The position numbers were made by a program, and so were the translations under genes. Source: Mesorhizobium sp. WSM4306 (GTDB taxonomy: Bacteria > Pseudomonadota > Alphaproteobacteria > Rhizobiales > Rhizobiaceae). Taken from it: DNA of 64,000 nt. Position 1 is the first letter of the stretch. The number at the start of each line of letters is the position of its first letter. Location of the stretch: the NCBI RefSeq assembly GCF_007003975.1, contig NZ_VFTC01000007.1, positions 1-64,000 of the forward strand. Reading direction: 5' to 3'. Below the pieces are notes generated by a model that did not search any database, was not told the origin of the DNA, and was given only the letters and a program-made list of their open reading frames with translations. This document shows positions 51,788 to 60,873 of this stretch, one piece after another.

Positions 51788-52915
51788 TCAGGCGGTCGAG
51801 CCGACGACGCCCTCGACGAGATAGTCCATGCTTTCGAGCTCGATGGCGGTCTCCGCGAAGGCCTGGCCTTCCGTCGCCACGACGGCGCCCTTGTTGCTCT
51901 TCAGCGGACCCTTGATGACGGCGAAGCCGCCCTTCATCATTTCGGCCAACGTCGCGTCGAACTGCTTGCGGGCCGGCTCGCTGACGGCCGGGCCGAGCGG
52001 GCTCATCTTGACGAAGCCGTCGGCCAAGCCGCCGCGGGTGAAGTTGGGCAGCGGCGTGCCGGCGACGAGGTCGTCGACAAACATCTTGTAGACCTTGGCC
52101 CAGTTCCATTCGGCACCGGTCAGGTACTTTTCCGGCGCCAGCGGGCTCTGGTTGGCGTGATAGCCGCAGACGAAGGCGCCGCGGCCGGCCGCCGTCTCGA
52201 CCACCACTTTCGGGCTGTCGACATGGCAAGTGATGACGTCGGCGCCCTGGTCGACCAGCGCATTGGTGGCTTCCGCCTCCTTGACCGCCAGCGACCACTC
52301 GCCGGTGAAGATCACCTGGCAAGTGATGGTCGGATCGACCGAGCGCGCGCCAAGCAGGAAGGAGTTGATGTTGAGCAGCACCTGCGGGATCGGCTTGGCG
52401 GCGACGAAGCCGAGCTTTTTGCTCTTCGAGGTGTGGCCGGCGACGACGCCGTTGAGATACTGGCCCATGCCGATATAGCCGAAATAGGAACCGGCATTCA
52501 TCGGGTGCTTGGCCTTGTCCCACATGCCGCCGCAATGGCGGAACTGCACGTCGGGGAATTTCGCGCACATGGCCAGCATGTGCGGATCGAAATAGCCGAA
52601 GGAGGTCGGGAAGATCAGCGAGGCGCCATCGAGATTGATCATCGATTCCATCGTCTTCTGGACGTCGACCGTCTCGGGAACGTTTTCCTCCTCGACGACG
52701 GAGATGCCTTCGATGCCCTTCAGCGACGCCGCCCCCTCGGCATGCGCCTGGTTGTAGCCATAGTCGTCCTTCGGGCCGACATAGATGAAGCCGACGGTGG
52801 CGGCGGCGGCGAAGGCACGGCTGATGGGAAAGGATGCCGAGGCCAGGCCGAGTGCGGCTCCCGCGGCGGAGGTCTTGAGCAGTTGGCGGCGGTTAAGGAT
52901 GAATCTGTCGGTCAT
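51788..52915 (-). CDS. BMP-family ABC substrate-binding protein
   Basis: A 375-residue binding protein of the BMP/PnrA class. The N-terminus NRRQLLKTSAAGAALGLAS with a downstream AFA-A site is a twin-arginine signal; no lipobox is present. The mature part has GFIYVGPKDDYGYNQAHAEGA, the segment IGMGQYLNGVVAG and ADVITCHVDSPK, all typical of BMP proteins that bind nucleosides or related ring compounds. As the first gene behind a sigma-54 promoter in an operon with biuH and atzF, it likely binds biuret, triuret or another urea-type nitrogen source. ATG 52915 follows AAAGGGGAG. Confidence 0.88.
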   Translation of the reverse strand: MTDRFILNRRQLLKTSAAGAALGLASASFPISRAFAAAATVGFIYVGPKDDYGYNQAHAEGAASLKGIEGISVVEEENVPETVDVQKTMESMINLDGASLIFPTSFGYFDPHMLAMCAKFPDVQFRHCGGMWDKAKHPMNAGSYFGYIGMGQYLNGVVAGHTSKSKKLGFVAAKPIPQVLLNINSFLLGARSVDPTITCQVIFTGEWSLAVKEAEATNALVDQGADVITCHVDSPKVVVETAAGRGAFVCGYHANQSPLAPEKYLTGAEWNWAKVYKMFVDDLVAGTPLPNFTRGGLADGFVKMSPLGPAVSEPARKQFDATLAEMMKGGFAVIKGPLKSNKGAVVATEGQAFAETAIELESMDYLVEGVVGSTA

Positions 52916-52969
52916 AGTGAATGCTCCCCTTTAGGACCCTTTTCCGGGTCGGTTAACATGCCGTCAAGA

Positions 52970-53074
52970 AAGTGCATGCAATCACCGTGCCAGTTTTCGA
53001 ATAGAAATTTATCCAATAAAATCAGTTGTCGTATCGAAGGTCCGTGCTCACAGCAGAGGCAATTGCATGCACTT
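52970..53074. promoter_or_regulatory. 13-bp inverted repeat pair in the divergent promoter region
   Basis: aagtgcatgcaat (52970-52982) and its exact reverse complement attgcatgcactt (53062-53074) are 79 bp apart. Each has the palindromic core TGCATGCA. The first overlaps the -12 element of the sigma-54 promoter; the second lies 115 bp upstream of the GntR gene. They are strong candidate operators, probably for that GntR protein. Confidence 0.6.
52977..52993 (-). promoter_or_regulatory. Sigma-54 promoter of the biuret operon
   Basis: Minus strand CTGGCACG-GTGA-TTGCA is a perfect match to the RpoN consensus (TGGCACG-N4-TTGCW), 61 bp before the binding-protein start codon. No ANTAR hairpins follow it. 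Confidence 0.85.
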
Positions 53075-53189
53075 TTTGCCTTGAAAATAGCCAGTTTGAC
53101 ATGCAGATTAAAATAGAGGCATAGAGGGCATATCGAGTCGAAGGACCAGCGAGTCGGCCGGCTCCGCGAGAAGACGGGACGGAGGAAAC

Positions 53190-53882
53190 TTGTCGGGGAA
53201 GCGCAGCTTGATCAGGTCGGGCACGACCGTGGATCAGATGGTGCGGGCGATCGGCGACCGGATCGTCACCGGCTACCTGCGCCCCGGCGAAAAGCTGGAC
53301 GAGACCTCGCTCGCCGCCCGCTTCGACGTATCACGCACGCCGGTCAGGGAGGCGCTCGGCCAGCTCAGCGCCATGGGCCTGGTCGAGAGGCGGCCCAACA
53401 GGGGCGCCATCGTCGCCGTCGTGACGCAAGAGCATCTCGCCTCGATGTTCGAGAGCATGGCCGAACTGGAAGCGATCTGCGCGCGCTTCTCGGCCGAGCG
53501 CATGACCAGCAGCGAGCGCCGCGGGCTCGAGATCGAGCACCAGGCTTCGGCGCGGATGGTGCAGCTGGGTGCCGAGGAGGACTACGAATATTTCAACACC
53601 GAGTTTCACACCCGGCTCTATCGCGGCGCCCACAATACGCATATTCACGATCTCACCGTGATGACCCGCAGCCGGTTGGCACCCTTCCGCCGCGCGCAGT
53701 TCATGCTGCCCGGACGGCTGGCCAAATCCTGGCAGGAACACGACCTAATTGTCACCGCAATCATGCGCGGAGACAGCGTGGCTGCGGGCAAAGCCGCCAG
53801 GGACCATGTCTCTATCGTCAGCGAGGCGAGCGCGGTGTTCGCGACTGATGATCGCAAGCCAATTCGGCGGGACGTGGCCTGA
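53190..53882 (+). CDS. GntR-family regulator (FCD domain) of the biuret operon
   Basis: A 230-residue FCD-class GntR regulator. The N-terminal winged HTH covers about residues 12-78 (IGDRIVTGYLRPGEKLDE and ARFDVSRTPVREALGQLSAMGLV), and the helical FCD domain has metal/ligand residues in FNTEFHTRLYRGAHN. The start codon is TTG at 53190, chosen because GGAGGAAAC sits directly upstream. Divergent from the biuret operon, with a paired 13-bp operator-like repeat between them, it probably controls that operon in response to a ureide-type effector. Confidence 0.85.
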   Translation: MSGKRSLIRSGTTVDQMVRAIGDRIVTGYLRPGEKLDETSLAARFDVSRTPVREALGQLSAMGLVERRPNRGAIVAVVTQEHLASMFESMAELEAICARFSAERMTSSERRGLEIEHQASARMVQLGAEEDYEYFNTEFHTRLYRGAHNTHIHDLTVMTRSRLAPFRRAQFMLPGRLAKSWQEHDLIVTAIMRGDSVAAGKAARDHVSIVSEASAVFATDDRKPIRRDVA

Positions 53883-54066
53883 AAATTTCCGGACAGCCCG
53901 AAGCCCGCAGACGATGTCGCTTCCAGGCAGTGCACGTATTAAAATTATTGATTTTATCGGCTTTTTCGTGGGCCACAATCAGAAGTCCTCCCATCTCGTT
54001 CCGTCTGGCTTCCGCGACCGAGTTCGTCCAGTCGAATTTCACTGGCATATGAGCGCCCAAGAGAAG

Positions 54067-54366
54067 TCAGGGACTGCGCCCAGAAACGGACAGCTTTTGA
54101 TCAGCGCCGGCCAGTGGCGAAAAATCGGATATGGCCAGCACCCCAGCTATCCTGGCAAAGCCGACAAATGCCTGTCGCGCCTGTTCGGTTGTCATTTGCT
54201 TGGCGATTGCGGCGTTGCAACTCCTCACCGCGCAGCTGTATATCGGTCCTCGACGGCCCTTCGGCCAATGATTCAAGAATACCAGCGCCTCCCGGACCGA
54301 GTTGATGTCGTGTATCGCGTCACTGGTCTTAACCTGCACCGGGGCACGGAAAGCCAGACTGGTCAT
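54067..54366 (-). CDS. DUF982 protein (copy 1)
   Basis: A 99-residue DUF982 protein: an N-terminal strand pair, SVREALVFLNHWPKGRRGP, a Cys-containing helix YSCAVRSCNAA and QARQAFVGFARIAGVLA. A strong AGGAGGT site precedes ATG 54366. DUF982 is found almost only in rhizobia and has no established function. It is the first of four such genes in the heat-shock island and has its own transcript, 135 bp upstream of the hsp20 pair's 3' end. Confidence 0.8.
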   Translation of the reverse strand: MTSLAFRAPVQVKTSDAIHDINSVREALVFLNHWPKGRRGPIYSCAVRSCNAAIAKQMTTEQARQAFVGFARIAGVLAISDFSPLAGADQKLSVSGRSP

Positions 54367-54462
54367 TTGTTACCTCCTGAATTGCAAGGGTTGATTCAGC
54401 ATCACATGAAGCGGCTCTTTCGTTTGGTGTCAGACGCGATTTGATAATCCTCGCTGCCTGCA

Positions 54463-54489
54463 AGGCCAGGGCTCGACGAACCCTGGCCT
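54463..54489 (-). terminator. Terminator-like hairpin after the hsp20 pair
   Basis: A 9-bp stem (54463-54471 with 54481-54489) and 9-nt loop lie 12 bp past the hsp20 stop. No T-run follows. Confidence 0.5.
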
Positions 54490-54501
54490 CATTCGCGAAC
54501 G

Positions 54502-55011
54502 TCATTTGCTGCCGTTGATTGCAATGCGTTTGGCGTTTGCCTGCGCCTTTTTGGTCTTCGGCAGTATCACCGTGAGCACACCGTTCTTGAACGTGGCCGC
54601 CACCTTGTCGTCTTCAACCTCACGGCCGAGACTGAAGCGCCGCTCAAAGCGCCCATAATAGCGCTCGCTGAATTGGCGGTCCTTGTCCTCGGTCTCTGCT
54701 TTCTTCTCGCCGCGAAGCGTCAGAACACCATCATCCAGCATGACCTCGACGTCGTTTTCATCGAGGCCCGGGATTTCGGCCGTCACCCGGATTTCCGTAT
54801 CGGTTTCCGAGAACTCCACGCTTGGCCAAGTGCCGTTGAGAGGGGCCATGCGGCCCAGGACCGAAGGCGTGTCAAAACCGCGGAACACCTCGTCGAAAAG
54901 CCGGTTGACATTGCGATGCAACGACAGGAACGGATCTATATCGTCACTGCGATAAATGTTCGGTGCCTGGCTGCCGCCACGACTCCAGGGAATCAAGTCA
55001 CGTACGCTCAT
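54502..55011 (-). CDS. Small heat shock protein Hsp20
   Basis: A 169-residue alpha-crystallin-domain chaperone. The beta-sandwich domain spans about residues 58-160, with VRVTAEIPGLDENDVEV-type strands (here EIRVTAEIPGLDENDVE), GVLTLRGEKK and the conserved FKNGVLTVILPK near the end. It holds unfolding proteins during heat stress in the cytoplasm. ATG 55011 follows AAGGAGAAAG. It is 86 bp downstream of another hsp20 and probably on the same transcript. The N-terminal arm (about 50 residues) places it in the class C-like group distinct from its IbpA-like neighbour. Confidence 0.92.
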   Translation of the reverse strand: MSVRDLIPWSRGGSQAPNIYRSDDIDPFLSLHRNVNRLFDEVFRGFDTPSVLGRMAPLNGTWPSVEFSETDTEIRVTAEIPGLDENDVEVMLDDGVLTLRGEKKAETEDKDRQFSERYYGRFERRFSLGREVEDDKVAATFKNGVLTVILPKTKKAQANAKRIAINGSK

Positions 55012-55097
55012 TTGTCTTTCTCCTTTCCGTTGTATGGGCCGCACCCGACCCCACCCACGACAGGACGGGGTGTCTGCTGCAGGCCGACCGCCAAAGA

Positions 55098-55565
55098 TCA
55101 GGCCGCCGCGCTTTCAATGCGCTTGGAGGCCGCCTTCTTGTCCGTCTCGATGTTGATCGCTATGCGGCGCGGCTTCATCTCCTCGGGAATTTCCTTCTTG
55201 AGGTCGATGATCAGCAGACCGTTTTCGAGCTTTGCCCCGACTATGGTCACATGATCGGCGAGCTCGAAGCGGCGCGCGAACGACCTCAGCGCCAGGCCAT
55301 GATGGAGGTACTGAACTCCGTCGTTCTCTGTCTTGGCGCCCTCGATCACGAGCATATTTGGCTCATGCGTGATCGTAAGCTCGTCTTCACCGAAACCGGC
55401 GACCGCGAGGACAATGCGATAGGTGTCTTCGCCGAGCTTGGCGATATCGTATGGCGGCCAGCTATCCACGTTCTGCGGGGGGCTGGCGTTTTCGAGCAGG
55501 TTGAAGATGCGGTCAAAGCCGATGCTCGACCGATAGAAGGGGGAAAAGTCCAGGTTCGTTCTCAT
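55098..55565 (-). CDS. Small heat shock protein, IbpA-like Hsp20
   Basis: A 155-residue class A small heat-shock protein. It starts MRTNLDFSPFYRSSIGFDRI, as in IbpA/HspA, followed by an alpha-crystallin domain (YRIVLAVAGFGEDELTI, YLHHGLALRSFARRFELADHV, LENGLLIIDLKKEIPE). It works as an ATP-independent holdase. The long structured 5' leader with a ROSE-type thermometer masks its AAGGAGG ribosome-binding site at low temperature. ATG 55565 is the only start consistent with that leader. Confidence 0.93.
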   Translation of the reverse strand: MRTNLDFSPFYRSSIGFDRIFNLLENASPPQNVDSWPPYDIAKLGEDTYRIVLAVAGFGEDELTITHEPNMLVIEGAKTENDGVQYLHHGLALRSFARRFELADHVTIVGAKLENGLLIIDLKKEIPEEMKPRRIAINIETDKKAASKRIESAAA

Positions 55566-55567
55566 AG

Positions 55568-55625
55568 CTACATCCTCCTTGGAGCAACATAGATACGAGG
55601 GAACGCCAAGAAGCCCGGCGCTCCC
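55568..55625 (-). promoter_or_regulatory. ROSE-type RNA thermometer
   Basis: In the hsp20 leader, TTGCTCC (55587-55581) faces AAGGAGGATG (55580-55571), so the ribosome-binding site lies in an imperfect hairpin with G-G and U-U mismatches, the ROSE hallmark. A second 9-bp stem lies upstream (55625-55617 with 55607-55599). Confidence 0.75.
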
Positions 55626-55662
55626 TGACACATCGGCCCCTTGCGCGGCGACCGACAAAGAT

Positions 55663-55692
55663 GAGTTGGGAATCGATTTCGGCCGTGTCAAG
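55663..55692 (-). promoter_or_regulatory. Candidate RpoH promoter of the hsp20 pair
   Basis: Minus strand CTTGACA (55692-55686) and CCCAACTC (55670-55663), 15 bases apart, resemble heat-shock sigma-32 elements. They are about 100-125 bp upstream of the start codon, consistent with the long ROSE leader. Confidence 0.45.
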
Positions 55693-55796
55693 AGCGACCG
55701 CTAAAGCAGTTTCGCGACCGCCTTCGGATGGCAGGGTGGCAAGCTCTCCAGCGAATGCCCCATCTACTTCGCAGGTATTTCGAACGGAGGAAAAGG

Positions 55797-55997
55797 ATGA
55801 CTATGACACGCCAAGACGTCGTCTCGGTCCTCGGTTTCATAGACGACGTGACGATTGCGGAGATCACGCGTCCGGTGCCTCGCTCGAGGAATTGAGAAGG
55901 CTGGGCCTAGGCCTTCGGTGATGAGGCGCTAATGAGCCAGGGACGACCATTGCCGGGGACACGGGTTGCAGCGCAAGGGAACCGGGACGAAGCGTGA
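55797..55997 (+). pseudogene. Frameshifted small conserved rhizobial gene
   Basis: Three frames in succession give MTRQDVVSVLGFIDDVTIAE, then SGASLEELRRLG, then AFGDEALMSQGRPLPGTRVA and a stop. Joined together they resemble a small (about 70-residue) hypothetical protein family of rhizobia with a DDVTIAEI and EALM--GRPLP pattern. A GGAGG site precedes the ATG (55797). Two frameshifts (near 55866 and 55910) break it. No function is known. Confidence 0.55.
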
Positions 55998-56143
55998 AGA
56001 TGCCGGCAGGTCCTGCCATTCAGGCAGACGAGTCGTGCGATCCGGTTGGAAAGTTGTCCGTGCTGGAGGCATCTATGTGAACACACAACGACAAGAGGCT
56101 CGGCTTCCCGCTCCCCTTGCCCCGGTGACGTGCCGCTTTGATG
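55998..56143. other. Intergenic region
   Basis: Nothing gene-like was found in these 146 bases between the frameshifted gene and the DUF982 copy 2 terminator. Confidence 0.4.
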
Positions 56144-56168
56144 CTGCGGCGGTAGATTGCCGCCGCAG
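56144..56168 (-). terminator. Hairpin after DUF982 copy 2
   Basis: A perfect 9-bp stem (ctgcggcgg, 56144-56152, with 56160-56168) has a 7-nt loop, 16 bp past the DUF982 stop codon. No T-run. Confidence 0.5.
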
Positions 56169-56184
56169 TACTAGCCCTGACTAT

Positions 56185-56484
56185 CTAAAGATGGTCTATT
56201 TTGCTGATCTTCGGCCCTGTCATCCACTGCGGCGCCGCGGGCAGATCCTCGATGACGGCGACCCTGCGTGCCCAGGTCATAAAGGCCCTGTTCGCCGCCT
56301 CGACAGACTTCCGGCCATCGTACGCGGAGTAGCATGCATCCGACGCCGCAGCGTGGAGGAGGCCGCGCCTTTCAACCGGCCATTCTTCCAGAAACTCTAT
56401 CGCATCCATGACACAGCCGATCTTTTGGACAACACGGCCCTCATCTCTTACGAAAACCGGTTGTTTGAACGTCGCGCTTTCCAT
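56185..56484 (-). CDS. DUF982 protein (copy 2)
   Basis: A 99-residue DUF982 protein with the family pattern CVMDAIEFLEEWPVERRG, ASDACYSAYDGRKS and ANRAFMTWARRVAVI. AAGGGAGG precedes ATG 56484. It lies between decayed small genes and usg in the heat-shock island. The function of the family is unknown. Confidence 0.8.
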   Translation of the reverse strand: MESATFKQPVFVRDEGRVVQKIGCVMDAIEFLEEWPVERRGLLHAAASDACYSAYDGRKSVEAANRAFMTWARRVAVIEDLPAAPQWMTGPKISKIDHL

Positions 56485-56718
56485 AGTGACCTCCCTTCAA
56501 ACCTTGGGGCAACTGCATCTTGCCTCCCCGTGCGCTGCTCCCGGCAAACGATGTCGGCTACTTGGCGAACGCCACGGAAAACGGCGGAAACCGGATTTTC
56601 AAAGAGCATCGTTTCCATGCGATCGTTCGGCTCCTGCTAACCCGACATCCGGCAAGCCGCGCTGGACACATAAAAAGATTGGAAACGCCACTTTCCAGTT
56701 CAAGGGGAGCGGATCCGG

Positions 56719-56988
56719 CTATTGAATTGTGAAGATGCCGTCTACGGCCTGCCATTCGGAAGGCCGGATAAGGCTGTGATGGGCGACTCGCACGGAATGC
56801 AGCGCGCCTTCAAGTTCGCGCTCCCAGTAATCCAGAAACCCCTTGAGGGTCGGGAATTCCGGTGCCAGGTCGTATTCCTGCCAAACGTAGAGCTGCAAAA
56901 GGCTCGGATGATCGGGAAGGTGGTAGTGAATTTCCGCAGTTGTGAGACCGTAGCCCTCCATCTGCAGCCGGAATTCCCTGCTGACCAT
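56719..56988 (-). CDS. usg: Usg family protein
   Basis: An 89-residue protein with the distinctive Usg sequence: LTTAEIHYHLPDHPSLLQLYVWQEYDLAPEFP then LKGFLDYWERELEGALHSV. The family was named for its position upstream of a trp gene in Caulobacter, but its biochemical role is not established. AGGAGAG precedes ATG 56988. It lies nine bases downstream of a hypothetical gene on the same strand and no trp genes are close, so the original link is not conserved here. Confidence 0.88.
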   Translation of the reverse strand: MVSREFRLQMEGYGLTTAEIHYHLPDHPSLLQLYVWQEYDLAPEFPTLKGFLDYWERELEGALHSVRVAHHSLIRPSEWQAVDGIFTIQ

Positions 56989-56997
56989 GCGTCTCTC

Positions 56998-57357
56998 CTA
57001 TCGCGCGCGTTCAGGCATCAATTCTTTGCGGGCGTTCTCGGCCCGCCGTTCCTCGACGTCACAGCCTGCCTCGGCGCGACTATCATCCAGTCGGCGAAGT
57101 GCATCCATGACGGCGTCAAATGTCACCGGGTTCGCAGCACCCGGTGGCTTTCGCAGCGCAGGCATGGAGTCGACGGCGCAAGCATCAGAAGCCCATGAGG
57201 CAAGAATGGCGCGCTTCTCCTGAGTGTCGAGCGTGCGGTCGCCCACCACCTCATCGGGGTGGCTAAAGTGCCGCGCCGGAAACAGCAGGCGGTCAAGCGA
57301 AGGATCAGTAGTTTCAGGGGCGATCGAGGGTATGTTTTTTGGGAAGGTTCGTTCCAT
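56998..57357 (-). CDS. Conserved hypothetical protein
   Basis: A 119-residue soluble, rather acidic protein. A central segment HPDEVVGDRTLDTQEKRAILASWASDACAVDSMPALR is reminiscent of small uncharacterised rhizobial proteins found near usg and stress genes. The C-terminal third is a charged helix (MDALRRLDDSRAEAG...). GGAG precedes ATG 57357. It is probably co-transcribed with usg (nine-base gap). I cannot assign a function. Confidence 0.65.
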   Translation of the reverse strand: MERTFPKNIPSIAPETTDPSLDRLLFPARHFSHPDEVVGDRTLDTQEKRAILASWASDACAVDSMPALRKPPGAANPVTFDAVMDALRRLDDSRAEAGCDVEERRAENARKELMPERAR

Positions 57358-57515
57358 CGACAGTCTCCGCTTCCTGACAATCTCCTTGGCATTATTGGTG
57401 TTGCAGTGACCCTTTTCGGGGTCTCCAACCGCAAAAAAATTTCGTGGAGTTCGGGTCGAATTTCAAGACCTGAAAATCGCGCGCCCCGCAAAAATAGCTG
57501 CATGAATTCATGTGG
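57358..57515. other. Intergenic region before CIRCE
   Basis: No gene is visible between the hypothetical gene and the groESL control region. It is AT-richer than the neighbours and should contain the divergent promoters. Confidence 0.4.
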
Positions 57516-57542
57516 CTAGCACTCCGGAATGCCGAGTGCCAA
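57516..57542. promoter_or_regulatory. CIRCE operator (HrcA-binding)
   Basis: ctagcactc-N9-gagtgccaa is a 27-bp match to CIRCE (TTAGCACTC-N9-GAGTGCTAA) with one mismatch in each arm. It lies 154 bp upstream of groES. A CTTGAAA hexamer-like element (57560-57566) downstream could be an RpoH -35 box. Confidence 0.88.
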
Positions 57543-57696
57543 AATTTTTTCAGCGACCTCTTGAAACGCAGAAAATGCAAAACTAGTTCGATATGCGCGC
57601 GATGCCTGAAAAAGGGTCGCGGCGCCCCGCACTGGCCCGATATTGCCGGTCCGGTGTGGAGGACTCAAAAATCTGTTTGTCCTGAAGGAGAACGAT

Positions 57697-58011
57697 ATGA
57701 CGTTCCGTCCATTGCATGACCGTATCCTGGTCCGCCGCATCGAAGCCGAGGAGAAGACGGCCGGCGGCATCATCATCCCCGACACCGCCAAGGAGAAACC
57801 GCAGGAGGGCGAGGTGATTGCCGTCGGCCCAGGCGCCCGCGACGAGAGTGGCAAGCTCACGCCGCTCGACGTCAAGATCGGCGACCGCATCCTGTTCGGC
57901 AAGTGGTCCGGCACGGAGATCAAGCTCAACGGCGAAGATCTGCTCATCATGAAGGAAAGCGATGTGATGGGCGTGGTCGAGCAGACCGCGACGGTCAAGA
58001 AAGCCGCCTGA
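57697..58011 (+). CDS. groES: Co-chaperonin GroES
   Basis: A 104-residue co-chaperonin forming the heptameric lid of GroEL. The mobile loop region reads [19 protein letters not shown], followed by [16 protein letters not shown] and [31 protein letters not shown] 57697 follows GAAGGAGAAC; the in-frame extension upstream has no similarity. It is the first gene of groESL, behind a CIRCE operator. Confidence 0.97.
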   Translation: MTFRPLHDRILVRRIEAEEKTAGGIIIPDTAKEKPQEGEVIAVGPGARDESGKLTPLDVKIGDRILFGKWSGTEIKLNGEDLLIMKESDVMGVVEQTATVKKAA

Positions 58012-58059
58012 GCGAGGCTCTGGTCCAATCGCAATCCAGTCAATGAAGCTACCTACTGA

Positions 58060-59691
<1,632 letters not shown>

Positions 59692-59703
59692 ACGGAGGAA
59701 AAC

Positions 59704-60024
59704 ATGGAACACAATCAATTTCAGCATCCCGTGAGGGTGCTCGTCGGTCTTGGGTTTCCGACCGACATTCAAAGCGTAAAGAAGCCTTCGTCCTGCTGGA
59801 TGAATGGCCGCCATCGAAGCGAAACCCTGCTCATGGCGTCGCGCTGAATGCCTGTCGGGCAGCCCCTCGCCGGCGAGGTGGATGCCGAAACCGCTCGCAG
59901 CACTTTTGTTGCCTTCGCCCGCCGCATGGATTTGCTTGTGCCGACCGCAGCGGACATCGTCGCGGCCAAGGCAGTCGGCACCTTCGGATTAGCTGCGGGA
60001 GGCCATTTCAACAAATCGATGTAA
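59704..60024 (+). pseudogene. DUF982 gene with two frameshifts (copy 3)
   Basis: The three frames give MEHNQFQHPVRVLVGLGFPT, then KEAFVLLDEWPPSKRNP and ALNACRAA, then AETARSTFVAFARRMDLLV and a stop, which together make one complete DUF982 protein of about 106 residues. The first shift is near 59782, the second in the run of four C at 59863-59866. A good GGAGG site precedes the ATG, 12 bp after groEL, so it would have been the third gene of the groESL transcript. A sequencing error at the C-run is possible. Confidence 0.72.
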
Positions 60025-60049
60025 TCGATCTGTCGGAACGGAGGAAACC

Positions 60050-60284
60050 ATGAGGGATATTCGATTTCCCGAACCAGTGAGACTGCGCGTGAGACCCTCA
60101 AGGGAGCGGGTGGTTGCCAGCAGTTGGGAAGCACTTGAGTGCCTTCATGACCAATGGTCAGAATGGGCGAGAGGACCAAGCTATCGAGCTGCCTGCCGCA
60201 CTTGCCGCGACTCCCTGGACGGATGGCGGGCTCCACAACAAGCAAGAAGGGCATTCTTGAAAGCGGCCCGTCGTGCAGGTTTGG

Positions 60285-60298
<14 letters not shown>
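60050..60298 (+). CDS. DUF982 protein (copy 4)
   Basis: An 82-residue DUF982 protein: SSWEALECLHDQWSEWARGPSYRAACRTCRDSLDG and then APQQARRAFLKAARRAGLV, the family pattern. GGAGGAAAC precedes ATG 60050. It lies 25 bp downstream of the frameshifted copy and on the same strand as groESL, so it could ride on the heat-shock transcript. Its 3' end overlaps the opposite-strand flavoprotein remnant. Confidence 0.78.
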
Positions 60299-60696
<398 letters not shown>

Positions 60697-60873
60697 GCGG
60701 ACGTTCCGCTGGCAAGAAGAATTTCGCCTTGGTGGCGGACAAAAAAATAGCGACGGCGTGCAGATCCTGGCCGTGCCAGAGAGAGCCGACATGTGAAAAC
60801 ATCAATTGCCGGGGTGAAAATCTCGATCGCGCCCGGTATCATCTATGAAAATACCCAAATCGGGAGGACGCCG

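Noticed and set aside
60793..60873. Earlier ATG start of dhaK
   Set aside because: No ribosome-binding site, and the 27 extra residues do not resemble DhaK; GTG 60874 has GGGAGGA upstream.
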